Shown: positions 1-6,736, counted from the first letter of the stretch. The stretch: DNA of 8,895 bases from JAJPKE01 sp052143275 (GCA_052143275.1 JBKQTH010000175.1:1-8895), one strand, 5' to 3'. Program-made: numbers and translations. Notes: a model not told the origin generated them from the sequence alone.

Positions 1-162
1 TTTTTCTCGTCAGGCTTTTCGTGGCAGTTCACATCGCACGACGCCCGCACCAAGCTGGCTGATCTCTATGTCGTCAAACAAGAAGTCCCGATGGAGCAAG
101 ATCTGATAGCCTTCCAGTCGCTGTCACCCGCCCACCCGTGCGGCCAGCATGTCGATGACTGA
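1..162 (+). CDS. IS630-family transposase, C-terminal fragment (cut by window edge)
   Basis: Frame 1 is open from the first base to a TGA at 160-162 (53 codons). Its beginning contains the stretch WQFTSHDARTKL, which closely matches the conserved C-terminal end of IS630/Tc1-mariner-like DDE transposases, where a W-x-FT-x-x-DAR-x-KL motif is followed by a short LYP tail and then the stop. Here LADLY is followed by about 28 unrelated residues rather than a stop. This suggests that the normal end is lost or the element is truncated near position 75, with translation running into host DNA. The last 39 bp overlap the 3' end of the convergent deaminase gene. Everything upstream, including the catalytic Asp residues, lies outside the window, so activity cannot be judged. 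Family recognition rests on one short motif recalled from memory. Confidence 0.6.
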   Translation, partial: FFSSGFSWQFTSHDARTKLADLYVVKQEVPMEQDLIAFQSLSPAHPCGQHVDD

Positions 163-762
163 GGCGCATAGATGGCCGTCGTTGCGCCACGAGCGCAGCT
201 CGCCCGAGCGGTGCAGATCTGCGCCGAGAGCGACTCCTGCTGGAACCGCTTCAGCCAGCCGCTCACACCACGTTGGGGTATTCTCGTCATCCTGTCCCAA
301 GGCGAACTCAGCAAGTAGCGCGATGAGCACCGCTTCGAGCCATGGTTGGGTGGGCTCAACCACGTGCACCTTGCCACGGCGCATCGAAGGTGATGCTTCG
401 AAGAGGCCGACACCGCGGGCCGCACCATCGCGTGCCGCGTAACGCACCTCACCCAAACGCGTCTGGCGCACGGCACCGGCACAGAACGTGCACGGCTCGG
501 TGGTCGTATAGAGCACGCATGCTCGAGGATCAGTTGCTGCCCAATCCAGACTGATCAGGGCGTTTACCTCGGCATGCGCCAGCTGGTGGCCGCATAGGAG
601 CCTGCCCTCCGCCTCGCCCTCATAAATGCGGTTGCGCCCGCGCGCGAGCACCCGACCTTGACTGTCAGTTATTGCGGCGCCAATGGGCAACGAGCCGTGA
701 CAATACGCTTCCCAGGCTTGCTCGATGCAGATCTGCCACGGCTGCGCGAGAGTGTTCCACAT
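124..762 (-). CDS. Zinc-dependent nucleoside/cytidine deaminase family protein
   Basis: A 212-residue protein of the cytidine/deoxycytidylate deaminase fold (CMP/dCMP, guanine deaminase and TadA-like superfamily). The family removes an amino group from a base by hydrolysis, using a Zn-bound water in the cytoplasm. The signatures are visible: substrate-side PIGAAI at about 26-31, the H-A-E motif at 63-65 (His63 as Zn ligand, Glu65 as proton shuttle) and E-P-C-x-x-C at 89-94 (Cys91 and Cys94 as Zn ligands). I chose the ATG at 760-762 because a GAGAGG Shine-Dalgarno lies about 5 nt upstream. A GTG eleven codons further upstream (795) has no such site. Typical TadA/guanine-deaminase proteins are about 150-160 aa. 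This one carries roughly 60 extra C-terminal residues with no motif I recognise, so the substrate (nucleoside, guanine, tRNA adenosine or other) is unresolved. It appears to be transcribed alone. Its 3' end overlaps the convergent transposase remnant. Confidence 0.88.
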   Translation of the reverse strand: MWNTLAQPWQICIEQAWEAYCHGSLPIGAAITDSQGRVLARGRNRIYEGEAEGRLLCGHQLAHAEVNALISLDWAATDPRACVLYTTTEPCTFCAGAVRQTRLGEVRYAARDGAARGVGLFEASPSMRRGKVHVVEPTQPWLEAVLIALLAEFALGQDDENTPTWCERLAEAVPAGVALGADLHRSGELRSWRNDGHLCASVIDMLAARVGG

Positions 763-882
763 ACCAACCTCTCTCACCAATAGAGTATCACTCACCGCGT
801 CGTTCGCACGGTGAGCGAGAGATCAGCCTCCAACCACGTGAGCTATCCGTCGAGAATGCCGCGAACATGCGCACCTCATCTG

Positions 883-910
883 ATGTTCATGAACATACTA
901 CCACTGTCAA
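883..910 (-). promoter_or_regulatory. Candidate promoter/operator for the deaminase gene with 14-bp palindrome
   Basis: On the minus strand a perfect -35 hexamer TTGACA (910-905) is followed within the spacer by the perfect palindrome ATGTTCATGAACAT (883-896). A third half-site, GAACAT, sits at 863-868. The best -10 at 16-nt spacing is poor (GAACAT, inside the palindrome). A symmetric site between -35 and -10 is a classic repressor position. The ATG of the deaminase lies about 120 nt downstream, which implies a long leader. The palindrome is seen directly; the promoter function is inferred. Confidence 0.35.
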
Positions 911-931
911 TTTTGATCTGGACTGAGTACT

Positions 932-1085
932 AACAGCCTGTCCGAATAACTGTTGTACAATAGAGGTATGAACCAAGCAGAACCTCACCTACGCAGTCGA
1001 CCGCGCACGCCAAACAACCGTACCACGACTGGATTTCGCCTTTCCGATGAGTTGTGGGCTCTCCTTCAGCCGCTTGTACCAGTCG
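932..1085 (+). mobile_element. IS5-type insertion sequence, left-end fragment
   Basis: About 150 bp survive from the left end of an IS5-like element: a short non-coding end beginning near ACAGCCTGTCCGAAT, followed by the first codons of its transposase. The left limit is approximate, because no matching right inverted repeat is present in the window. The right limit is set where recognisable transposase sequence stops and the antisense lipoprotein sequence begins (about 1080-1088). The element is therefore a deletion remnant and cannot move by itself. Confidence 0.5.
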
Positions 1086-1168
1086 TGTTGTCGCTTGCAG
1101 AGAACCAGAACGCAGACGAATCGCCGAGCCATCCCATGTCGGCGTTGAAGCCGGTTGGCAACACATAG
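968..1168 (+). pseudogene. IS5-family transposase, N-terminal fragment
   Basis: The frame opens at ATG 968 (AGAGG just upstream) and encodes a basic leader followed by FRLSDELWALLQPLVP. This is the conserved N-terminal motif of IS5-family DDE transposases (the DUF4096-like DNA-binding region, usually L-x-D-E-x-W-x-x-x-x-P-L-L-P). In intact relatives a Gly/Arg-rich segment and the catalytic domain follow, giving roughly 250-300 aa in total. Here similarity ends straight after this motif. The frame continues by chance through DNA that codes antisense for the lipoprotein, to TAG at 1166-1168. No catalytic residues remain. A TACAAT sequence 7 nt upstream of the ATG resembles a -10 element but has no good -35. 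Confidence 0.6.
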
Positions 1169-1467
1169 GGTTGTCCCTGCAGCTGACTAGCCAAATTGTA
1201 AAGCTTGATAGTGAGGTTGGTGGTAACCAAACCATACACCCCAACCAGCAAGGTACCATCAGGCGATACAAACAGCCGGGTAGTCGGCGGAATAGATAAC
1301 TGATCGGGGATCGGCGTGGGAGTAGCAGTGGGCAAAAGCACAGGTGGGGTATCGGTTGGGGATGCCAACCTCGCTGAGGAGGGAGCGCAGGCCGCCATGA
1401 TCGCGCAGAGCAGGAAACTGGCGAGTGCTGCCATCACCACTGGTGAGCGATAGCCCGTCTTGGACAT
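1066..1467 (-). CDS. Secreted lipoprotein, N-terminal part; 3' end truncated by IS fragment
   Basis: The frame begins at ATG 1465-1467 with a strong Shine-Dalgarno (GGAGGT, 3 nt from the ATG) and runs 133 codons to a TGA inside transposase-derived DNA. Residues 1-27 form a lipoprotein signal peptide: a basic start, a hydrophobic core and a lipobox ending A-A-C with Cys27 as the lipid-modified residue. A Thr/Pro-rich linker follows (about 35-55), and then a segment with beta-propeller-like phrases (VSPDGTLLVGVYG, and later GDSSAFWFSASD). These phrases recall WD40/TolB-like surface proteins of several hundred residues. The coding frame appears to continue until the junction near 1080-1088, so the C-terminal bulk is missing. 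The product is probably non-functional or at most a short anchored stub. It is transcribed divergently from the ABC exporter operon; a functional link is possible but not shown. Confidence 0.7.
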   Translation of the reverse strand: MSKTGYRSPVVMAALASFLLCAIMAACAPSSARLASPTDTPPVLLPTATPTPIPDQLSIPPTTRLFVSPDGTLLVGVYGLVTTNLTIKLYNLASQLQGQPYVLPTGFNADMGWLGDSSAFWFSASDNTTGTSG

Positions 1468-1746
1468 GTGACCTCCGCTGAGACCGGTCAGGCCGTTGCA
1501 CTTGAACAACTGTACCAGAGGCTACCAGGAATGGTGACTGGCATTGATCCGTTTTCGCGGTTAATATGGTGCTGACATGCGCGTCATTAAGACGTGACCA
1601 GAGGTGACTTGCGGCCGGTTTGACCATAGACACGCAGCAGATTGCTGTTCAGAGACAGCGCACGCAAAGATGTAGCGGCGGTCTGCGCTATCTTGCCGGC
1701 TGACCTTTTCACCCGTGAGTTGAGTCCTACATTGGAGGGCTGTCCC
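1468..1746 (+). promoter_or_regulatory. Divergent intergenic region with repeated GTGAC motif
   Basis: These 279 bp separate the divergent lipoprotein and ABC permease genes and must hold the promoter for each. I see no convincing pair of -35/-10 boxes; TAATAT at 1562-1567 lacks a well-spaced -35. The pentamer GTGAC occurs at 1468-1472, 1534-1538, 1594-1598 and 1604-1608. The last two are exactly one helical turn (10 bp) apart, which would suit a direct-repeat regulator site. The region ends with the GGAGGG ribosome-binding site (1734-1739) of the permease. Confidence 0.3.
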
Positions 1747-4506
1747 ATGTGGCACTATCTGTTTCTCGGGCTACGGCAACAACGCGGCAGAAGCATATTA
1801 GTGACTAGCGGCTTCGTCGTCGCAGCGTGTACCGTCATTCTGTTGAGCGCGACGACACAGACAACCGTGTTCCGGACTACGCAGATCATCAACCAGAACT
1901 GGCGCCCCACCTATGATCTCGTCGTCGTGCCCGCGCATGAAGCAGTGTCCCAAGGTACCGCCATCCCACCTGATCAATTCGAAGGGTACAACGGGGGCAT
2001 CAGCATGGGGCAGTATGAGCAAATCAGGCAACTGCCCGGAATCAGTGTAGCAGCTCCCATTGCATTTATCAGCTATGCCCTCTTCCCTACGACAACGATC
2101 GAACTCGGCTCTTCCCGTCTTGCTCCTGGATTCTACCAGCTGGACTGGACCCTAACGGCCTTCAATGGTCAGCAGCAGATCACTGAATATCAGAGCTCAA
2201 CGGACATTTTCGCGTCCGACTCCTGCTCGGGTTTCTGCGATCTCAGTATGAGCCAGCAAGATCAGTTGGCAGCAATTGGGGTCGGGGACTATTTCTTTCC
2301 GTTAAATGGGCCGTATCTCACCGGGGTTCCCAATCCTGGCTCCTTCCTGCTGGCGGCGATTGATCCAGTGGCCGAAAATCAACTCGTGCATCTCGATAAC
2401 AGCATTGTACAGGGAAGTCCGCTTCCCTCGCAGAAGTCCCTGAGTCTTGATGCTACTCAACCAGCGATCAGCGGCATGAACGCCAATGTACAGGTGCCAA
2501 ACTATGATGTACCGTTGTTGATCAACACCCAACTGCCTAGCAAAATTACTCTCCACGCATCTTTTAACCGCTTACTCACAGATGTAACCGACCCACAGCG
2601 GATCGCCGCTCTCGGAGGTAGTAGCTATCTTGATCGTTTACCGCAGCAGACGATCTTTTCTGGCGATGTCCGCATTGCGCAAAATAATTTACAGATTTTC
2701 TCCAAAGGCGCGGTCCTCGCGCAGAATGGCTCATCGTTGGGTATTCAGGATGCTGGACAGTCATCATTTGCGCTCAACTTTACCGCGCGTCCTTCCAGCT
2801 TAACGTATCGGTCGACTCCATCTCCCGCAGGACTACCAGGCCCTACGTACACGCTGGTACCCAGTTCACCGCAAAATCCCGCTGGGACGTCAGGCAGCGA
2901 GGTGGCGTTTCGTCCACTGAATCCTCTGCCTGGTACTACAGACCAGCAAGATGGCACAATTGGCTACACCTATCAAGCTGTCTATGATACCATTTATAAT
3001 GGCAATACCTATACGGCCCAACCAGTCGGCGAATTTGATGGCAGCCGTCTCTCGGCACAATTCGCGAATGTCCTGAACTGGTTGCCGGAGAATACGTACA
3101 CCTCTTCCCCCATCGTGTTGCACGATGACGCTCAGGGACACCCAGTAGCACCAACGAATATCTTGCCGACGACCAACCAGGCAGGCTTCACTCTCCAACC
3201 GCCATTAGCCTTGACGACCTTGGCTGCAGCTCAGCAGATTTGTGGTGATGACTGTATAAGCGTGATCCGGGTCCGTGTGACCGGCAATGTGACACCCAAC
3301 GAGGCAGGCTGGAAGCGCGTGGCGCAGGTGGCGCAGGAGATAGACCAGCGCACTGGACTGCAGGCCATCGTCACGCTGGGATCCTCTCCGCAATCCACTC
3401 TCGTCTATATTCCTGGAGTGAAGGCGGGCCAATATCCGGGAGCGACCCAGACGATTCCTCCTGTCGGGTGGGTTGAGGAACGCTGGATTGTCGTTGGAGC
3501 CGGGATTGACTACCTCAATCAAGTGGGTGCAACGCAAACGCTGCTGTTGGGAGCCGTCCTATTGGTTTGCCTGGGCTACGTAGCCGTGACGATGAGTTCA
3601 CTGGTCTCGAGTCAACGCCGCGCGCTAGCGGTCTTGAGTGCGGTAGGGTGGCGCCCCTGGCATTCGGCAGGTATGTTCCTCGTGCAAGCCCTCCTGCTCT
3701 CGCTTAGTGGAGGCATCATTGGCACTGGTCTCGCTGTACTGATAGTTTATCTGATCGGGATCAGTCCGCCCTGGGATATCGCCGTCTTGACTCTACCGGG
3801 AATTCTCGGGTTAACTTTGCTAAGTGTGCTGTACCCGCTCTGGCGCGTCTGGACGATTCATCCTGCCGAGATTCTTCGTTCAGGGTCGACGGTAACGCGC
3901 GAACGGGTAACCACGCCGTTCATTCGTGGAAACGCCTGGTTCTGGTCACATGTATTCCCAGTGAGTGGCTTAGCTGTGCGCAATTTGGCACGTGCACGGG
4001 TACGATCGTTGATTACCATTGGCAGTCTGTTCCTCTCGGCTCTCCTCTTGACGGTCATGGTCAACGGTATACTTACGTTTCGACAGATGCTGCAAGGAAC
4101 GCTCTTAGGCAACTATGTTTTGTTGCAAACGGCGGTACCTCAAATTGCAGGCGTGGCATTTTCTGTGGCCTTGACGTTCCTCAGTGTGGCCGATCTTCTG
4201 GTGCTTCAAGCGCGTGAGCGGCAAGGTGAGATTGGCTTGTTACAGGCAGTGGGTTGGCATACAAAGGTCGTGCAAAACCTGTTTCTACAGGAGGGACTAA
4301 CGCTCGCTGTGGTAGGCACGATCCCTGGGGTCAGTATCGCCCTTGGCATTTTATGGGTGCAGCAACAAGTACACGATATCATACCAGCGCTACTGGTCGG
4401 AGTAGGGGCAATCGGACTCCTATCGATCGTTTCAACGCTCGCAACGATCCCAGCTATTCGCCTCATCAGTCGTCTGCACCTGGCAGATATTCTGAGGATG
4501 GAGTAG
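1747..4506 (+). CDS. ABC transporter permease, FtsX/MacB-like, with very large extracytoplasmic domain
   Basis: A 919-residue membrane subunit of a MacB/LolCDE-type (type VII) ABC transporter. The family couples cytoplasmic ATP hydrolysis to conformational work on the outer face, usually export or lipoprotein/antibiotic handling. An N-terminal membrane helix lies at about 15-36. A hydrophilic extracytoplasmic region follows (about 38-595) with two C-x3-C pairs (Cys160/164 and Cys499/503) that could form disulfides. The first FtsX domain has helices at about 598-620, 643-672 and 678-700 and ends in the family signature HPAEILR (705-711). A second half has a helix at about 754-776, then FtsX helices at about 800-820, 851-872 and 880-905, ending in LADILRME. 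The segment RRALAVLSAVGW and its counterpart RERQGEIGLLQAVGW are the coupling regions that contact the ATPase. The loop after the fifth helix is very short, so only one large outer domain exists. ATG 1747 is preferred because GGAGGG lies 7 nt upstream; an upstream TTG at 1642 has no such site. Substrate unknown. Confidence 0.9.
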   Translation: MWHYLFLGLRQQRGRSILVTSGFVVAACTVILLSATTQTTVFRTTQIINQNWRPTYDLVVVPAHEAVSQGTAIPPDQFEGYNGGISMGQYEQIRQLPGISVAAPIAFISYALFPTTTIELGSSRLAPGFYQLDWTLTAFNGQQQITEYQSSTDIFASDSCSGFCDLSMSQQDQLAAIGVGDYFFPLNGPYLTGVPNPGSFLLAAIDPVAENQLVHLDNSIVQGSPLPSQKSLSLDATQPAISGMNANVQVPNYDVPLLINTQLPSKITLHASFNRLLTDVTDPQRIAALGGSSYLDRLPQQTIFSGDVRIAQNNLQIFSKGAVLAQNGSSLGIQDAGQSSFALNFTARPSSLTYRSTPSPAGLPGPTYTLVPSSPQNPAGTSGSEVAFRPLNPLPGTTDQQDGTIGYTYQAVYDTIYNGNTYTAQPVGEFDGSRLSAQFANVLNWLPENTYTSSPIVLHDDAQGHPVAPTNILPTTNQAGFTLQPPLALTTLAAAQQICGDDCISVIRVRVTGNVTPNEAGWKRVAQVAQEIDQRTGLQAIVTLGSSPQSTLVYIPGVKAGQYPGATQTIPPVGWVEERWIVVGAGIDYLNQVGATQTLLLGAVLLVCLGYVAVTMSSLVSSQRRALAVLSAVGWRPWHSAGMFLVQALLLSLSGGIIGTGLAVLIVYLIGISPPWDIAVLTLPGILGLTLLSVLYPLWRVWTIHPAEILRSGSTVTRERVTTPFIRGNAWFWSHVFPVSGLAVRNLARARVRSLITIGSLFLSALLLTVMVNGILTFRQMLQGTLLGNYVLLQTAVPQIAGVAFSVALTFLSVADLLVLQARERQGEIGLLQAVGWHTKVVQNLFLQEGLTLAVVGTIPGVSIALGILWVQQQVHDIIPALLVGVGAIGLLSIVSTLATIPAIRLISRLHLADILRME

Positions 4507-4517
4507 AAAGAACGTAT

Positions 4518-5240
4518 ATGGAGCAGGAATGGAGTACGGAGCGTACGCGTGCAAAAGAGCAGAGCAACAATCTCGCGGTCACGGATCTCGCTAAATCCTA
4601 CAAATCACCGAACGGGAAACTGACCATTTTGCAGCAGATCAATTTCGGGGTGAAGGATGGCGAGTTTATCGCCATCACTGGCCCATCAGGGTCAGGAAAG
4701 ACAACCCTGTTGATGTTGCTTGGTGCATTAGACACGCCTGATTCGGGAGAGATTTGGCTGGGAGAGACTGCCATCCACCGTTTACGTGGCGTAGCAGCAG
4801 CCGATTTCCGGCGAGAAAAAGTGGGATTCGTCTTTCAGCTCTTTTATTTACTGCCCAACCTGACTGCCGTAGAAAATGTCATGGTTCCATTGCTGCCGTA
4901 TCGCCGCAAGCTCGATTTCGACCTGCGAAAACGAGCGATCGAACTGCTTGAACGAGTCGGGATGGGGCACCGGTTGGGGTATCCACCGGCTAAATTATCA
5001 GGAGGCGAACAGCAGCGTGTCGCTATTGCGCGTGCCCTCATTCATCGCCCGCAACTGCTATTAGCCGACGAGCCGACCGGCAATCTAGACCCTGCGACCG
5101 CGAGTGATACCCTCGCGGTTTTGCGAGAATTGCAGAAGAGTGGTGAGCAAATGTTAATAATGGTGACGCACGAACCGCACATTGCGACTACTGCCGACCG
5201 CCAGATTCACCTTGAACAGTTAGGCAGCGATTCTCCTTGA
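4518..5240 (+). CDS. ABC transporter ATP-binding protein, MacB/LolD type
   Basis: The 240-residue cytoplasmic ATPase partner of the preceding permease, starting 11 bp after its stop and almost certainly in the same operon. All motifs of an active nucleotide-binding domain are present in order: Walker A GPSGSGKTT (55-63), Q-loop Gln107 in VFQLFYLLPNLTAVENV, signature LSGGEQQR (160-167), Walker B LLLADEP with Asp184 and catalytic Glu185, D-loop GNLD (188-191) and switch His218 in VTHEP. The FQxFxLLPxLTAxENV segment and the DEPTGNLD form are characteristic of the MacB/LolD/FtsE group. I chose ATG 4518 because it gives family length. A possible TTG at 4254 would add 88 residues of unlikely sequence overlapping the permease. 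The ribosome-binding site is weak (GGAG 14 nt upstream, overlapping the permease stop region), which suggests translational coupling. No clear terminator follows. Confidence 0.93.
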   Translation: MEQEWSTERTRAKEQSNNLAVTDLAKSYKSPNGKLTILQQINFGVKDGEFIAITGPSGSGKTTLLMLLGALDTPDSGEIWLGETAIHRLRGVAAADFRREKVGFVFQLFYLLPNLTAVENVMVPLLPYRRKLDFDLRKRAIELLERVGMGHRLGYPPAKLSGGEQQRVAIARALIHRPQLLLADEPTGNLDPATASDTLAVLRELQKSGEQMLIMVTHEPHIATTADRQIHLEQLGSDSP

Positions 5241-5945
5241 CAGATGTCTCACCTTCTATATTATCGAGCACACAATCATGCGACCCTCTAAACGCCATAG
5301 CAGTGTCTTCTCGCTGCGTGATACGGATGAGGGATGGGTCGTGGTAGAACAGCGACAACATTGCAGTTCTCTCTCATCTTCAGTGGAGCGGAAATCCCAG
5401 TTGGTGAGTGCAGGCCATCGTCATCCCATAATCCAGTCTCCTTGGCGAGATCTGAGCTTGAGAGGCATGAATGCTACGTATACGTGTGCGTCGCAAGTCA
5501 ATTCCGGGTGTCCCTACTGTCTTTGGCCCAGGTCACGGAGACAAGCCAACAAGTTCCTATGACCGACTCCTCGCCCGTCAAAAGGGCGTAGTGATCCTGC
5601 TCCCAGGCGCCTTTGAGCTTCGCATAGGCTGGGGGCGGCCGCATCCGCGTTCCCACCTACGTTCCTCAGAAAGCCTACTCGTCTAAGAGCCAAGACGCGT
5701 CATCACCCACGAGAAGCTCTGTCCTGAACGGGAAAATATCCTCGCCTGGGTCCTCGTCGTTTGTGGATGTGACGTGGCCACCGATGGAAGGACGTAGTGG
5801 AACGAATGAGGGCAGGCTGCCGCGTCAGCTCTTCCAATCGCGCCATGCCGCTGCTCCTCTTCTCTCGTGCAGGTAGACTGCAATAGAGCTATTATGCGAC
5901 ATACATAGCGAGCAGCGGACCCTGCTGGGAGAGATGGGAGACTTG
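5241..5945. other. About 700 bp without a convincing gene
   Basis: Several short open frames occur on both strands (for example 5278-5562 and 5471-5686 on +, 5683-5883 on -). None has a ribosome-binding site together with a recognisable domain, and their composition is typical of chance frames. There is no clear terminator after the ATPase gene. Fragments such as a minus-strand stretch at about 5680-5820 look mildly protein-like but end at stops within about 50 codons. The region is best read as decayed or non-coding DNA between the transporter operon and the Cys-rich/helix-turn-helix pseudogene. Confidence 0.5.
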
Positions 5946-6158
5946 TTAGCCTATGCTCGGAGGCTGTGAGGGATCGGCAAGAGAATGCAAACCGCGCAGA
6001 ACTGCTTCGAATGTCTCAGCCCGCGGTGATCCGCCAGCGCGCAAGCGGTACAGAGTCCGCTTTGGGATGCGCGTTGCACCTGCTAGGGCTGCGATGTTGA
6101 AACCACTCAGGATATGGGCTAAGCCGACAGGATCACCATATCGCTGGGCGCTGTCCAT
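5946..6158 (-). CDS. Possible surviving 70-aa helix-turn-helix protein from an internal start
   Basis: Within the frameshifted gene an in-frame ATG at 6156-6158 is preceded by GAGG with 5-nt spacing, inside a purine-rich stretch. Translation from it would give 70 residues consisting almost only of the DNA-binding region: GLAHIL, then NIAALAGATRIPKRTLYRL with a plausible recognition helix at about 30-40, and a helix containing ETFEAVLRGLHSL. The size fits a small transcriptional regulator or antitoxin-like protein. A longer reading from GTG 6254 (102 aa) has no ribosome-binding site. Whether this part is expressed on its own is unknown; it could simply be the dead gene's tail. Confidence 0.35.
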   Translation of the reverse strand: MDSAQRYGDPVGLAHILSGFNIAALAGATRIPKRTLYRLRAGGSPRAETFEAVLRGLHSLADPSQPPSIG

Positions 6159-6695
6159 ATCCGCCTCTTCTCCTTCGAGGGCACCATCCGTCTCTTCGGC
6201 TGTGATCAGCTTGATCGGGTTGGATTCCTTGCCGATGTGTTGCCGACTCACCACAGTTACCCGGCGTCGTGGGAGCTCTCCGACTCCTTTCGGGTCTCTG
6301 CTCTTCCATTCAGGATGCTGGAAATACTCAGCAAGACTCTCTGCAAGCGCTTGTGCTGCACGCGAACATCTACCAGGTCGTGTGTTTCGTCCAGACGGCG
6401 TATGTCGCGCAACTCGTCTGGGCGCGTCGCATAGGGCGCGTAGAACGCGACGTTTGATAGATGTTGGTACGGGTCATTCTCATAGCTCCAGCCCGTCTCC
6501 ACTGCATCGGCATGCGCGTGACGCCACACAGGATATCCTTCGGCATCAGGCTGGGCAGCACGACGCCTACAGCCTTGCTACGCACGTCCTACAACGCACC
6601 CCACAACGCCTCACCAGCCGTTCGATTCTACCGCTTACCCCGCAACAGCCACAGAGGGTGTACTTTTTCCTTGACGAGCAGATACATCGTGGTAC
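5946..6695 (-). pseudogene. Frameshifted gene for a Cys-rich (zinc-finger-like) and helix-turn-helix protein
   Basis: Three adjacent minus-strand segments look like pieces of one protein. The first, about 6695-6575, encodes a Cys cluster with C-x-C-C-G, then R-R-C-G-x-R-C-R-T-C, resembling a zinc finger, and stops at a TAG. The second (about 6574-6360, shifted +1) encodes an acidic, aromatic stretch with SYENDPYQHLSNV and PDELRDIRRLDETHDLVDV. The third (about 6355-5946) is back in the first frame and encodes ALAESLAEYFQHPEW, then IGKESNPIKLI, then a C-terminal helix-turn-helix with NIAALAGATRIPKRTLYRL, ending at TAA (5946-5948). The first and third segments share one frame; the middle is shifted by compensating +1 and -1 changes, so the gene is probably dead. 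The family is not recognised. The Cys segment has no start codon; its 5' part appears to lie beyond the recombinase element (see the open frame at 8550-8801). Confidence 0.5.
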
Positions 6696-6698
6696 ACT
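6671..6698 (+). promoter_or_regulatory. Candidate recombinase promoter spanning the element boundary
   Basis: TTGACG (6671-6676) and TACACT (6693-6698) are separated by 16 bp and match the sigma-70-type consensus at 5/6 and 4/6 positions. Transcription would start near 6705 and give a short leader with GAGAGGA (6722-6728), 8 nt before the recombinase ATG. The -10 overlaps the left TGGTACAC repeat while the -35 lies outside it, in the Cys-rich pseudogene. Function is inferred from hexamers alone. Confidence 0.4.
6690..6697 (+). repeat. Left direct repeat TGGTACAC, candidate attL core
   Basis: This octamer lies 39 bp before the recombinase start and is repeated in direct orientation at 8550-8557. 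I find no other copy of the octamer in the window. Serine integrases leave a short identical core at both ends of an integrated element. Confidence 0.45.
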
Positions 6699-6736
6699 TC
6701 GTTGAGTTGTTGTGAATACGAGAGAGGATACAGGAC

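Noticed and set aside
66..482. Long minus-strand open frame overlapping the deaminase gene
   Set aside because: It runs antiparallel in phase shadow of a gene with clear HAE and PCxxC motifs; it has no domain and an odd composition.
1642..1746. Upstream TTG start adding 35 residues to the permease
   Set aside because: No ribosome-binding site, and the extra residues are not membrane-like; ATG 1747 has GGAGGG at good spacing.
4254..4517. Upstream TTG start adding 88 residues to the ATPase
   Set aside because: The extension overlaps conserved FtsX-domain coding sequence and matches no ABC ATPase N-terminus.
5278..5562. Plus-strand open frame of 94 codons after the ATPase
   Set aside because: No ribosome-binding site, no recognisable domain, and overlapping frames of similar length suggest chance.
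5948..5965. Inverted repeat AGCCT/AGGCT at the end of the pseudogene as a terminator
   Set aside because: Short stem, overlaps the stop and last codons, and no T-tract in either direction.
5953..6705. Plus-strand open frame of 250 codons ahead of the recombinase
   Set aside because: It is antisense to the Cys-rich/helix-turn-helix pseudogene, Arg/Ser-rich, and lacks any motif; the minus-strand reading gives far more protein-like sequence.
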